Assembly (NCBI GenBank): GCA_946562005.1
Contig: CAMNVD010000010.1
Coordinates: 1 to 22,654, forward strand
Direction: 5' to 3'
DNA: 22,654 nt
Source of the DNA: an uncultured Clostridia bacterium
GTDB taxonomy: Bacteria; Bacillota; Dehalobacteriia; UBA4068; JAAVYR01
Below are positions 15,641-22,654 of this stretch, piece after piece; position 1 is the stretch's first letter, and every line of letters starts with the position of its first letter. The notes below the pieces were generated by a model, which made no database searches, was not told where the DNA came from, and was given only the letters and a program-made list of their open reading frames with translations. The translations under genes and the position numbers were made by a program.

Positions 15641-15886
15641 CTATTCATCAAAAGAATAATTATTTAATTCTTCAAAGTCTAAAAACTCTGCCAACGTCAT
15701 GCTGAAACCTAGGGCAATCTTATGCAACGTTTGGATTCTGGGGTCAAAGGTTCTGTTGTTGACAAGATTATCTATTGTTGATTGATTAAGTCCACTCATA
15801 ATACCTAACCGATACATCGTTATACCTCTTTGCTCACACAGAAAGTGTATTCTACGTGCAATAATTTGGATATAATCGTATTTCAT
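15641..15886 (-). CDS. XRE-family helix-turn-helix transcriptional regulator
   Basis: This 81-residue protein is essentially one HTH domain. ARRIHFLCEQRGITMYRLGI (about 10-29) is the first helix and turn. MSGLNQSTIDNLVNNRTFDP holds the recognition helix. IQTLHKIALGFSMTLAEFLD closes the five-helix Cro/C1 fold, followed by an acidic tail. AAAAGGGGG lies 5 nt before the ATG, a strong site. The gene is divergent from the 171-aa gene at 16036. The 149-bp region between them has four TAGGA/TCCTA half-sites in inverted arrangements, so this protein is the likely repressor of both. It could equally be an antitoxin-like partner; the sequence does not decide. Confidence 0.85.
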   Translation of the reverse strand: MKYDYIQIIARRIHFLCEQRGITMYRLGIMSGLNQSTIDNLVNNRTFDPRIQTLHKIALGFSMTLAEFLDFEELNNYSFDE

Positions 15887-15901
15887 AGTTTTCCCCCTTT
15901 T

Positions 15902-15950
15902 GCTATTTTAGGATATGCCCTAATCAATGGGCTTATACTCCTAGAATAGC
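15902..15950 (-). promoter_or_regulatory. 49-bp stem-loop/dyad in the leader of the XRE gene
   Basis: GCTATTTTAGGA (15902-15913) and TCCTAGAATAGC (15939-15950) are inverted repeats with one mismatch. An inner GCCC (15917-15920) pairs with GGGC (15929-15932) around an 8-nt loop. In the minus-strand RNA this gives a stem of about 18 pairs ending directly beside the AAAAGGGGG ribosome site of the gene at 15641-15886. As DNA it carries two TAGGA half-sites. Either an operator or a leader hairpin controlling translation. Confidence 0.55.
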
Positions 15951-15969
15951 AATTAAAAAACCCGTAACA

Positions 15970-15987
15970 TCCTAAAGTTAGGAGTAT
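15970..15987. promoter_or_regulatory. TCCTAA-AG-TTAGGA operator palindrome in the divergent control region
   Basis: TCCTAA and TTAGGA (15970-15983) form a perfect palindrome around AG. The extended half TAGGAGTAT (15979-15987) is repeated in inverted form as ATACTCCTA at 15935-15943. With the stem-loop at 15902-15950, the TAGGA core occurs four times in 75 bp. That is what a dimeric repressor with several operators would need. Confidence 0.5.
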
Positions 15988-16035
15988 GTGTTCTGCTAAA
16001 AACGAATATGAAATATTTTTAAGGAGTTGATAGTT

Positions 16036-16551
16036 ATGAATACCATGCAAGCAATGGTAAAACTTAGCCCTACTGCGAAAGCGTGTCTCGACCGTCTCAT
16101 GGCTTTAGTCAGAGAAGAAAACCATCAAGAAAATATACAACTATGTTCCTATGACATCTATAACACCTATTGCAGTCAGTTAGAAAAAGCCTTAACCGGT
16201 GATATGGAAATCGCGCTTTGGAAAACCTACAAAAATATGCAAAATGAAGAAGCCGACTTCTTCGACCCACAACTGGCATATATCGCCGGCAGGGAGGCGA
16301 AACTAGATGGCGAAATGGATAAAAATATCGCCTACAAATTCTACATATCAAATATCAAAAGCAGCGAGCGATACCAGGAATTCAAAAAGGGACAAGAATC
16401 TATATTCAAGGACTTGATGCAGTCCCTGCCGTCAGAATATTTCCAAAACAGACTCTTCAAAGTAGACCAGCTCTACAAGCGGCTTTACGCCCCCTTTGAG
16501 AAGAACCTCTGGATTTTCTTCAACCTGGGCTACGACTGCTGTCCCGCTTAA
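16036..16551 (+). CDS. Unrecognised 171-residue protein of the accessory island
   Basis: I do not recognise this protein. It is the only convincing plus-strand gene in the window. AAGGAG at 16021-16026 lies 9 nt before the ATG at 16036; the frame also has a TTG at 16027 that overlaps the end of this site and is rejected. The protein has no signal peptide, membrane segment or obvious catalytic motif. It is mixed-charge and looks mostly helical. Aromatic and charged stretches include YDIYNTYCSQLEKAL, ALWKTYKNMQNEEADFF and YKRLYAPFEKNLWIFFNLGY. It ends in CCPA. It is divergent from an XRE regulator across an operator-rich region and closes at a strong terminator. This suggests a repressed, possibly acquired gene such as a phage remnant, a toxin or a defence accessory. 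None of these is shown. Confidence 0.8.
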   Translation: MNTMQAMVKLSPTAKACLDRLMALVREENHQENIQLCSYDIYNTYCSQLEKALTGDMEIALWKTYKNMQNEEADFFDPQLAYIAGREAKLDGEMDKNIAYKFYISNIKSSERYQEFKKGQESIFKDLMQSLPSEYFQNRLFKVDQLYKRLYAPFEKNLWIFFNLGYDCCPA

Positions 16552-16562
16552 ACTTTAAAATA

Positions 16563-16598
16563 AAAAAGGACCTGCAATATAAATTGCAAGTCCTTTTT
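16563..16598. terminator. Bidirectional Rho-independent terminator
   Basis: AAAAAGGACCTGCAAT (16563-16578) and ATTGCAAGTCCTTTTT (16583-16598) pair with one mismatch around a 4-nt loop, with T-runs on both strands. It lies between the 171-aa gene and the convergent tktC gene and ends both transcripts. Confidence 0.9.
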
Positions 16599-16611
16599 AT
16601 TTTATTTTGAT

Positions 16612-17550
16612 TTATTTCCGGCTTATGGCCTTTTTTGCCTTGGCGGCGATGTTTTCCGCCGTCAGTCCGTATTCATCTAAAAGCTCTTGCGGCTTGCCGC
16701 TTTGCCCAAAGACATCGTTTAAGCCTACCCGCTCCAGAGGTACTGGGCAGCATTCACCTAAGACCTCCGCCACAGCGCCACCTAAGCCGCCGATAATATT
16801 GTGCTCTTCTGCCGTTACTACACAGCCGCAACCAGCAGCTAAAGAATAAACCAGTTGCCTATCGATAGGCTTTACACTTGCCATATCGCAAACAGTGGCG
16901 CTAATCCCCTCTGCTGCTAGCAGTTCCGCTGCTTCTATGGCTACCGACGTCATCAGCCCGCAGCTGATAATGGCCACATCTTTGCCCTCTTTAAGGATTT
17001 TCCCTTTGCCGATGGTGAGCGGTTCCTCTTCCCCATAGACAGTTGGCACCGCCAGTCGTCCTAATCGCAAATAAACAGGACCGTCATGCTCCAGAGCGGC
17101 TTTTAGCGCAGCCCTCGTCTGGGGGCCGTCTGCCGGTACTAAGACTGTCATATTAGGCAGCGCACGCATGATAGCGATATCTTCGATAGCCTGGTGAGAA
17201 CCACCGTCCTCCCCTACTGTCACCCCTGCATGGGTTGCCGCAATAATCACAGATAGCTTCGGATAAGCAATGCTGTTGCGGATTTGCTCAAAGGCTCGTC
17301 CTGTGGCAAAGACTGCAAAACTGCTGACTACTGGGCGCTTCCCGCTAGCAGCAAGACCTGCCGCTACCCCCAACATATTTTGCTCTGCAATGCCAGCGTT
17401 AAAGAATCGCTCTGGACATACTTTCTGAAAATCTGCCGTTTTGGTAGATTTGGAAAGGTCGGCGTCTAATACGACGATTTGTTTATTCTCTTGTCCCAAA
17501 GCCGCCAATGCCTTGCCATAAGCGTCTCTGGTTGCTTGTTTTTCTGTCAT
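16612..17550 (-). CDS. tktC: Transketolase, C-terminal subunit
   Basis: This is the pyrimidine-binding and C-terminal half of a split transketolase, which transfers two-carbon units between pentose and hexose phosphates using thiamine diphosphate. NAGIAEQNMLGVAAGLAASG contains the cofactor-activating Glu56. GEDGGSHQAIEDIAIMRALP and ADGPQTRAAL continue the Pyr domain. CGLMTSVAIEAAELLAAEG opens the C-terminal domain. The frame starts at a GTG (17559) that almost touches the GGGAG site. I chose the ATG at 17550 (312 residues), which begins MTEKQATRDAYGKAL. It lies just after tktN with about a 20-bp gap, so the two subunits are co-translated. Deoxyxylulose-phosphate synthase is excluded because that is a single longer chain with different motifs. 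Confidence 0.93.
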   Translation of the reverse strand: MTEKQATRDAYGKALAALGQENKQIVVLDADLSKSTKTADFQKVCPERFFNAGIAEQNMLGVAAGLAASGKRPVVSSFAVFATGRAFEQIRNSIAYPKLSVIIAATHAGVTVGEDGGSHQAIEDIAIMRALPNMTVLVPADGPQTRAALKAALEHDGPVYLRLGRLAVPTVYGEEEPLTIGKGKILKEGKDVAIISCGLMTSVAIEAAELLAAEGISATVCDMASVKPIDRQLVYSLAAGCGCVVTAEEHNIIGGLGGAVAEVLGECCPVPLERVGLNDVFGQSGKPQELLDEYGLTAENIAAKAKKAISRK

Positions 17551-17570
17551 CTTTTCCACTCTCCCTTCCC

Positions 17571-18413
17571 TTAGACCAATTCCGCCAGAGCTCGGTCTTT
17601 TTCATCTGGTTTTGGCGCTGCGCCATGCCACCCTGCCTGGTTTTCCATGAAGGAGACGCCTTTGCCCTTCACCGTATGGGCCACTATCATGGTAGGTTGC
17701 CCTTTCACTGTCCGTGCCTGGTCTAAAGCCATGAAAATCTCCTGGATATCGTGGCCGTCTATTTCGATGACGTGCCAACCGAAAGCCCGCCATTTATCAG
17801 CAATTGGGTTCGGTGACAACACACAATCGATATTGCCATCAATTTGCAAGCCATTGTTATCGACAAAGGCGCAAAGATTATCCAGCTTGTAATGGGCGGC
17901 AAACATAGCCGCCTCCCATACTTGCCCTTCCTCCAACTCTCCATCGCCTAATACTGCATATACCCGATAAGGCGCATCATCCATTTTCCCGCCAAGCGCC
18001 ATACCACTTGCCATAGACAGCCCTTGTCCCAGCGAACCGGTAGATACATCCACCCCCGGCAGCTTTTTCATATCCGGATGCCCCTGCAAATGGCTGCCCA
18101 GCTTCCGCAAGGTAAAGACGTCTTCCTTCGGAAAAAAGCCCTTTAATGCCAACACACTGTAAAGGGCAGGCGCTGCGTGTCCCTTGCAAAGAACGAAACG
18201 GTCTCTTTCCGCCATTTTTGGCTGAGCTGCATCAACATTCATTTCATGGAAAAAGAGCGCTGCCATAATATCTGCCGCCGAAAGAGAGCCCCCCGGGTGC
18301 CCAGAGCCCGCTTCTGTCAGCATTTCAATAATCATCCGCCGCATTTCCAGGGCTTTTGCGGCAACCTCAGTGGCTGTAAGGTTTTCTCGTTTACATTCCG
18401 CCATGATAACCAT
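17571..18413 (-). CDS. tktN: Transketolase, N-terminal subunit
   Basis: This is the diphosphate-binding half of the split transketolase. SGHPGGSLSAADIM (37-50), CKGHAAPALY (76-85) and STGSLGQGLSMASG (124-137) line the cofactor site. The thiamine-diphosphate motif runs from GDGELEEGQ (156-164) to NN (186-187). The 280 residues equal the first half of a normal 630-660-residue enzyme. GGAGG lies 2 nt before the ATG at 18413 and 11 nt before the in-frame ATG at 18404, so the true start may be three codons later. The 131-bp upstream gap holds repeat copy C. Both halves have their own starts and ribosome sites, so this is a true two-gene enzyme, not a frameshift. Confidence 0.94.
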   Translation of the reverse strand: MVIMAECKRENLTATEVAAKALEMRRMIIEMLTEAGSGHPGGSLSAADIMAALFFHEMNVDAAQPKMAERDRFVLCKGHAAPALYSVLALKGFFPKEDVFTLRKLGSHLQGHPDMKKLPGVDVSTGSLGQGLSMASGMALGGKMDDAPYRVYAVLGDGELEEGQVWEAAMFAAHYKLDNLCAFVDNNGLQIDGNIDCVLSPNPIADKWRAFGWHVIEIDGHDIQEIFMALDQARTVKGQPTMIVAHTVKGKGVSFMENQAGWHGAAPKPDEKDRALAELV

Positions 18414-18461
18414 TTCCTCCCTTAAATATCCCTATTTCTATTTTCTATAATTTACTACCCA

Positions 18462-18527
18462 TTGTCATGCTGAGGCATGAAATGACGAAGAATCTATAAG
18501 ACGCTTCCCTTTTGCGCAGGATGACAA
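18462..18527. repeat. Dispersed palindromic repeat, copy C (yitT/tktN gap)
   Basis: The ends TTGTCATGCTGAGG and GCAGGATGACAA are imperfect inverted repeats. The core GACGAAGAATCT is shared with copies A and B. It lies 17 bp after the yitT stop. Its right side could supply a minus-strand ATGACA -35-like hexamer for tktN, but the matching -10 is poor. Confidence 0.7.
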
Positions 18528-18544
18528 GAAGTAACATTTTATCT

Positions 18545-19414
18545 CTACGCTATCTCTTTACGAACAAACCCTTCACCCAACACCTCCGCCGCATTGGCTA
18601 CGATGATAAAGGCTTTCGGGTCTACCTGGTAGATTTCTTTTTTCAAAAGAGAGATTTCACTCTGGGCTACCACACAAAGGAGCGCCTGCCGCTCTCTTCC
18701 TGTATATACGCCTGTGCTGGGGAAGGCTGTCAGTCCTCTATTAATCCCCTGCGGTAACGTCCTGCTTAACTCCTCATAACAGTCAGAGATAATCAGCACC
18801 GCTTTAGAGCGACTAATCCCCTCTTGCACCAAATCCAGCACATGAGAAGTAGCATAAGCCCCCACCAAACCATAGAGCGCCAGCTCCACATCAAAGACAA
18901 AACCGGCAAGCACAATAATAACGCCGTCCACCACCAGCAAAATCATACCGCTGCTGTAACGGGAATATTTATAAATAAGCATAGTGAGTAAATCAGACCC
19001 ACCAGTAGTGCATCCTGCCCGAAAGACTAGACCCAAACCAGCACCTACCAGCACACCGCCGTAAATCGCCGCTAAGAGCCCATCCGTAAGCAGTGCACCC
19101 TCCGGCCAATACATAGCCTCTAAATCCGTAAACAAGGATAAAAGTACTGTGCCTGCCAAGGACTTCACAATAGAACCAATGCCTAAAAACCGCCAGCAGA
19201 GTAAAAACAACGGCACATTCAAAAGCATCATGCCCACGCCCACCGGCAAATCATAGAGGTAATAAAAAATCGTCGCCAGCCCGCTAACACCGCCGGTAGA
19301 AATTTTATTAGGAACTAAGAAAACGTGAAGTCCTAAAGACATGATAAAACAGCCCACCACCAGCAAAACGCTGTCTTTTAATAATGTTTCTCTTTTTAAG
19401 CCCACTCCTGTCAA
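18545..19414 (-). CDS. YitT-family membrane protein (DUF161 plus DUF2179)
   Basis: This is an integral membrane protein of unknown transport function. The 289 residues hold about five hydrophobic segments in the first 200. They include the family pattern GLHVFLVPNKISTGGVSGLATI near residue 28 and FRAGCTTGGSDLLTMLIYKY near 130. A cytosolic C-terminal domain of about 75 residues follows (SKAVLIISDCYEELSRTLPQ, GVYTGRERQALLCVV, IIVANAAEVLGEGF), typical of DUF2179. The start codon is TTG at 19414 with GGGGGGAG 5 nt upstream. It lies 55 bp after prfB. A modest promoter (TTGATG, 17 nt, CATAAC) can be drawn in that gap. No substrate can be assigned. Confidence 0.9.
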   Translation of the reverse strand: MTGVGLKRETLLKDSVLLVVGCFIMSLGLHVFLVPNKISTGGVSGLATIFYYLYDLPVGVGMMLLNVPLFLLCWRFLGIGSIVKSLAGTVLLSLFTDLEAMYWPEGALLTDGLLAAIYGGVLVGAGLGLVFRAGCTTGGSDLLTMLIYKYSRYSSGMILLVVDGVIIVLAGFVFDVELALYGLVGAYATSHVLDLVQEGISRSKAVLIISDCYEELSRTLPQGINRGLTAFPSTGVYTGRERQALLCVVAQSEISLLKKEIYQVDPKAFIIVANAAEVLGEGFVRKEIA

Positions 19415-19469
19415 AACGACTCCCCCCTGTTTTTGCTGTTATGTATAGCCGTTATCGTCTCATCAAGGG

Positions 19470-20574
19470 TTAATCTTTCGGACGAAATTTATAAAGATAC
19501 GCTGAGATAAATTCATCTAAGTCGCCATCCATTACAGGGTCGATATTGCCTGCCTCTACCCCCGTACGATGGTCTTTTATCATGCGATAAGGCTGGAACA
19601 CATAGGAACGAATCTGACTGCCCCAGCCGATATCCTGCTGGTCTCCACGAAGAGAGGAAAGCTCCGCCTCCTGTTCCTCGATTTTCTTTTCCAGGAGTTT
19701 TGCCTGGAGCATTTTCATAGCCTTTTCCCGGTTGGAGTGCTGAGACCGCTCCTCCTGACACTGGGTGATAATCCCTGTGGGCAGGTGGGTAATACGCACT
19801 GCTGAATCTGTCTTATTAACGTGCTGCCCCCCAGCGCCACCAGAACGATAGGTATCCACCTTTAGTTCGTCAGGAGAGATTTCGATTTCATTATCCTGCT
19901 CTACCTGGGGCATCACATCTACAGAGGCAAAGGACGTGTGGCGGCGGCTATTGGCGTCAAAAGGGGAGATACGCACCAGACGGTGCACCCCCTTTTCCCC
20001 TTTTAAGTAGCCATAGGCGCTTTCCCCTTCTACGGAAATAGTCACACTTTTAATGCCCGCTTCATCACCATCCAGATAATCCAGGACGCTAATGCGATAG
20101 CCTTTCCGTTCACAATAACGAGTATACATCCGGTAGAGCATTTCTACCCAATCCTGGGCCTCTACACCACCAGCTCCTGCATGAAGAGACATGATGGCAC
20201 TGTGGCTGTCATAAGGACCAGAAAGAATCATCTCCAGCTGGATTTGCTGATAGAGCCTTTCTAGCTCTTTAAGATTGGCCTCAATCTCCCCGCAAAAGGA
20301 CTGGTCGTCTTCTTCCCTTGCCAGCTCCCATAGGTCGCTGGTATCCTGATTCAGATTTGCGATTTCCTGGAAGCCCGCCACCTTATCTTTTAAGCGATTA
20401 GATTTTTGCAGCACAATTTGCGCCGCCTCTTTATCCTGCCAAAAGTCAGGTTCGTTGATTTTTTCTTCTAGCCCATTAATTTCCCGCTGCTTGCCATCAA
20501 TGTCAAAGAGACACCTGCAATGCTTTGATTTTCTCCTGCCACTGTCCGATTTCACTCTTAAAATCTTCTAACAA
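19470..20574 (-). CDS. prfB: Peptide chain release factor 2, expressed by programmed +1 frameshift
   Basis: RF2 releases the nascent chain at UAA and UGA. The gene is read as complement(19470..20504, 20506..20574). The first 23 codons (MLEDFKSEIGQWQEKIKALQ, then VSL) end at an in-frame UGA (20503-20505). A +1 shift at CTT-TGA-C joins them to DIDGKQREINGL and the main frame, giving 367 residues, the normal RF2 size. The stop-recognition motif SPF (RISPFDANSRRHTSF) and the GGQ catalytic loop (SGGAGGQHVNKTDSAVRI) are intact. I chose the TTG at 20574 because AGAGG lies 8 nt upstream; in-frame TTG (20580) and GTG (20583) codons are alternatives. A GTG at 20555 in the downstream frame is spurious. 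It follows secA by about a dozen bases. Confidence 0.96.
20502..20516 (-). promoter_or_regulatory. RF2 autoregulatory +1 frameshift site
   Basis: The minus strand reads AGGTG-TCT-CTT-TGA-C. An internal Shine-Dalgarno-like AGGTG stands 3 nt before the slippery CTT, followed by the UGA stop and C. The spacing and the CTTTGAC core equal those of the E. coli prfB site. When RF2 is scarce, slow termination at UGA favours the shift and RF2 synthesis. Confidence 0.95.
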
Positions 20575-20585
20575 ATCCAACACCT

Positions 20586-22654
20586 CTACTTATCTTGTCC
20601 ACAACATTTTTTATACTTCTTGCCGCTACCGCAAGGGCAAGGGTCGTTTCTGCCGACCTCTTGGTCGCTTTTGACCATAGGTTTTTTCTGAGTAGGTTCA
20701 CTAGAACCGCCAGCAGCCTGGGTTACCACCACTGCCCGTTCTTTGGGCGCTTCTTCCACCTCTACCCGGAATAAAAATTCTACTACTTCTTTTTGGATGT
20801 CATCTATCATCTGTTGGAACATATCATAGGCTTCAAATTTATATTCCATCAGCGGGTCCTTCTGCCCATAACCACGGAGGCCGATACCTGTCCGCAGTTG
20901 GTCCATAGCGTCTAGGTGGTCCATCCACTTGGTATCAACGATACGCAAAATAATGCGGCGTTCCAGCTCTCGCATGGTTTCACTGCTAAGCCGTTCTTCT
21001 TTTGCAGCATAAAAAGCATGAGCCCGTGTTTTGAAGAGGTCGATGATTTCTTCTGCTGTTAAGGTTACTAGATCCTCTGTTTCCGGCATATTTTCCGGCA
21101 AGAATACACGGCAATCCTCCCGCATCTGAGCCAAGTCCCACTCTTCTGGATATTTGCTAACGCCGGAATAATTACCAACGGTCTTTTCTACCACATCATC
21201 TATCATACCAGAGACACGCTCTGCCAGGTCTTCCCCGCCTAATACTTCATGGCGTTGGGCATAGATGATTTCCCGCTGCTGGTTCATGACATCATCATAA
21301 GAAAGGACATTTTTCCGAATTTCAAAGTTTCTGCCTTCTACCCGTTTTTGAGCTGTTTCGATGGATTTGGATACCAGCTTAGAGTCAATAGGCGTCGTAT
21401 CGTCCATGCCCATCTTATCCAGCATACCCTTGAAGCTGTCAGAACCGAAAAGCCGCATCAAGTCATCTTCCATAGAGATGTAGAACCGGCTGGAACCAGG
21501 GTCCCCCTGTCGCCCAGCACGACCTCGCAACTGGTTATCGATGCGTCTGCTTTCATGGCGTTCCGTACCGATGATTGCAAGACCACCCAGCTCTGCTACT
21601 TTTTTGCTATCTTCTTTGGTCCGTTCTTTATATTCATGAATGAGAGCTTGTTCTTCTTCTAAGGTATAATCCTCTTTTTTAGCAAGCTCCATCCGGGCCA
21701 GGAATTCTGCATTCCCACCCAGCACGATATCAGTACCGCGGCCGGCCATGTTGGTGGCAATGGTTACCATGCCGGGTCGCCCTGCCTGGGATACGATTTC
21801 TGCTTCTTTTTCATGGTATTTCGCATTCAATACTTGGTGCGGCACGCCCCGTTTTTTCAGCATATCGCTAAGCATTTCAGATTTTTCGATAGATACAGTG
21901 CCCACCAGCACCGGCTGACCTGTGGCGTGACGCTCGATGATTTCTTCTACCACTGCCTGGAATTTCCCTGGCACAGTGCGATAAATCAGGTCTGGATAGT
22001 CAATTCTCTGCATAGGCAGATTGGTGGGGATGACTACCACATCCAGTCCATAAATATTACGGAATTCGTCTTCTTCTGTAGCGGCTGTCCCAGTCATACC
22101 AGAGAGCTTTTTATACATACGGAAATAGTTTTGGAAGGTAATAGTGGCCAGGGTTTGGGTTTCATTTTCTACCTTTACCCCTTCTTTGGCTTCGATAGCC
22201 TGGTGCAGGCCTTCACTATAGCGGCGGCCAAACATCAAACGGCCGGTAAATTCGTCAACGATAATAACCTGCCCATCCTGAACCACATAATCTCTATCTC
22301 GCTTAAAGAGCGCATAGGCCTTTAAAGCTTGATTTACATGATGAGAATATTCTGTATTGGCATCGTCATAGAGATTTTCCAGCCCCAAGGCGTTTTCCAT
22401 TTTGCTGATGCCTTCTGCGGTCAAGGTAGCTGCGTGCATTTTTTCATCTATGGTATAGTCCACTTCTGGTTTCAGGCGGGAAACAGCCCGGCTAATGCTC
22501 AGATACATTTCTGTTGGTTTTGCCGCCACCCCAGAAATGATTAACGGTGTTCTTGCTTCATCGATTAAGATACTATCCACTTCATCGACGATGGCATAGT
22601 TTAGCGGCCGTTGCACCATCTGCACAGGATGAACCGCCATATTATCCCGTAAAT
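20586..22654 (-). CDS. secA: Protein translocase ATPase SecA, C-terminal 688 residues (5' end beyond window)
   Basis: SecA drives preproteins through SecYEG with ATP. The frame continues to the right edge; an internal ATG at 22640 is not the start, because LRDN precedes it in frame. The N-terminal part, including Walker A, is missing. The part seen begins at the NBD1 motif region DEVDSILIDEARTPLIISG. It includes QTLATITFQNYFRMY and SGMTGTA, then NBD2 with GTVSIEKSE, NMAGRGTDIVLGG and the arginine-finger region RIDNQLRGRAGRQGDPGSS. The helical-wing and scaffold regions follow (LDAMDQLRTGIGLRGYGQ). The C-terminal zinc-binding tail is RNDPCPCGSGKKYKKCCG, used for SecB or lipid contact in other bacteria. 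prfB follows immediately, a common Bacillota arrangement. Confidence 0.98.
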   Translation of the reverse strand, partial: LRDNMAVHPVQMVQRPLNYAIVDEVDSILIDEARTPLIISGVAAKPTEMYLSISRAVSRLKPEVDYTIDEKMHAATLTAEGISKMENALGLENLYDDANTEYSHHVNQALKAYALFKRDRDYVVQDGQVIIVDEFTGRLMFGRRYSEGLHQAIEAKEGVKVENETQTLATITFQNYFRMYKKLSGMTGTAATEEDEFRNIYGLDVVVIPTNLPMQRIDYPDLIYRTVPGKFQAVVEEIIERHATGQPVLVGTVSIEKSEMLSDMLKKRGVPHQVLNAKYHEKEAEIVSQAGRPGMVTIATNMAGRGTDIVLGGNAEFLARMELAKKEDYTLEEEQALIHEYKERTKEDSKKVAELGGLAIIGTERHESRRIDNQLRGRAGRQGDPGSSRFYISMEDDLMRLFGSDSFKGMLDKMGMDDTTPIDSKLVSKSIETAQKRVEGRNFEIRKNVLSYDDVMNQQREIIYAQRHEVLGGEDLAERVSGMIDDVVEKTVGNYSGVSKYPEEWDLAQMREDCRVFLPENMPETEDLVTLTAEEIIDLFKTRAHAFYAAKEERLSSETMRELERRIILRIVDTKWMDHLDAMDQLRTGIGLRGYGQKDPLMEYKFEAYDMFQQMIDDIQKEVVEFLFRVEVEEAPKERAVVVTQAAGGSSEPTQKKPMVKSDQEVGRNDPCPCGSGKKYKKCCGQDK

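Noticed and set aside
16036..16551. 171-aa protein considered as a toxin of a toxin-antitoxin pair
   Set aside because: No recognisable toxin motif, and the divergent rather than tandem layout is atypical; kept only as one possibility.
16563..16598. Palindrome considered as a transposon end
   Set aside because: T-runs on both sides and the position between convergent genes fit a bidirectional terminator.
16612..18413. Transketolase considered as a broken single gene
   Set aside because: Each half has a proper start, ribosome site and complete domains; split forms are a known family type.
20505..20555. GTG-initiated N-terminus of the single-frame prfB ORF
   Set aside because: It is the off-frame reading of the true RF2 leader; the frameshift site explains the family-typical N-terminus.
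21813..22325. 170-aa plus-strand ORF inside secA
   Set aside because: Antisense shadow of a highly conserved SecA region, no family motif and no ribosome site or promoter evident.

Overview
The window is about 22.7 kb of ordinary bacterial chromosome, almost all transcribed on the minus strand. Gene content and order (secA-prfB, uvrB-uvrA-uvrC, rapZ-yvcK-whiA, gap-pgk-tpiA-gpmI), strong Shine-Dalgarno sequences, frequent GTG/TTG starts and a SEC-C-tailed SecA point to Bacillota. A YvcK protein with an N-terminal membrane anchor and a split transketolase make a member of the Negativicutes my best guess. This is an inference from gene style; no rRNA or marker comparison was possible.

Read in the direction of transcription (right to left), the layout is as follows. 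(1) Protein export and translation: secA (5' end outside the window), prfB (release factor 2, with a classic programmed +1 frameshift), and a YitT-family membrane protein. (2) A two-subunit transketolase, tktN and tktC. (3) An AT-rich accessory island at about 15.26-16.60 kb. It holds two small XRE-type regulators on the minus strand and one unrecognised 171-aa protein, the only real plus-strand gene. Palindromes in both of its control regions look like operators. (4) A DNA-repair block: yfcE-type phosphoesterase, uvrB, uvrA and uvrC. A strong promoter upstream of yfcE carries a LexA/SOS-box-like palindrome in its spacer. (5) The conserved rapZ-yvcK-whiA regulatory cluster. (6) The lower glycolytic operon gap-pgk-tpiA-gpmI; gpmI runs off the left edge.

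UvrA, UvrB and UvrC together perform nucleotide excision repair. gap, pgk, tpiA and gpmI catalyse consecutive triose-phosphate steps, and transketolase links them to the pentose phosphates. RapZ and YvcK are sugar- and envelope-linked regulators sitting beside the glycolytic genes. No CggR-type repressor gene is visible before gap. A partial terminator lies between gap and pgk.

Three intergenic gaps (tpiA/gpmI, yfcE/uvrB, yitT/tktN) contain copies of one dispersed palindromic repeat with a TGTCATYCTGA...GAAGAATCT core. I see no tRNA, rRNA, CRISPR array, transposase or phage structural gene. The most likely undescribed element is the regulator/171-aa-protein island; the most testable regulatory claim is the SOS box over the yfcE-uvrBA promoter.
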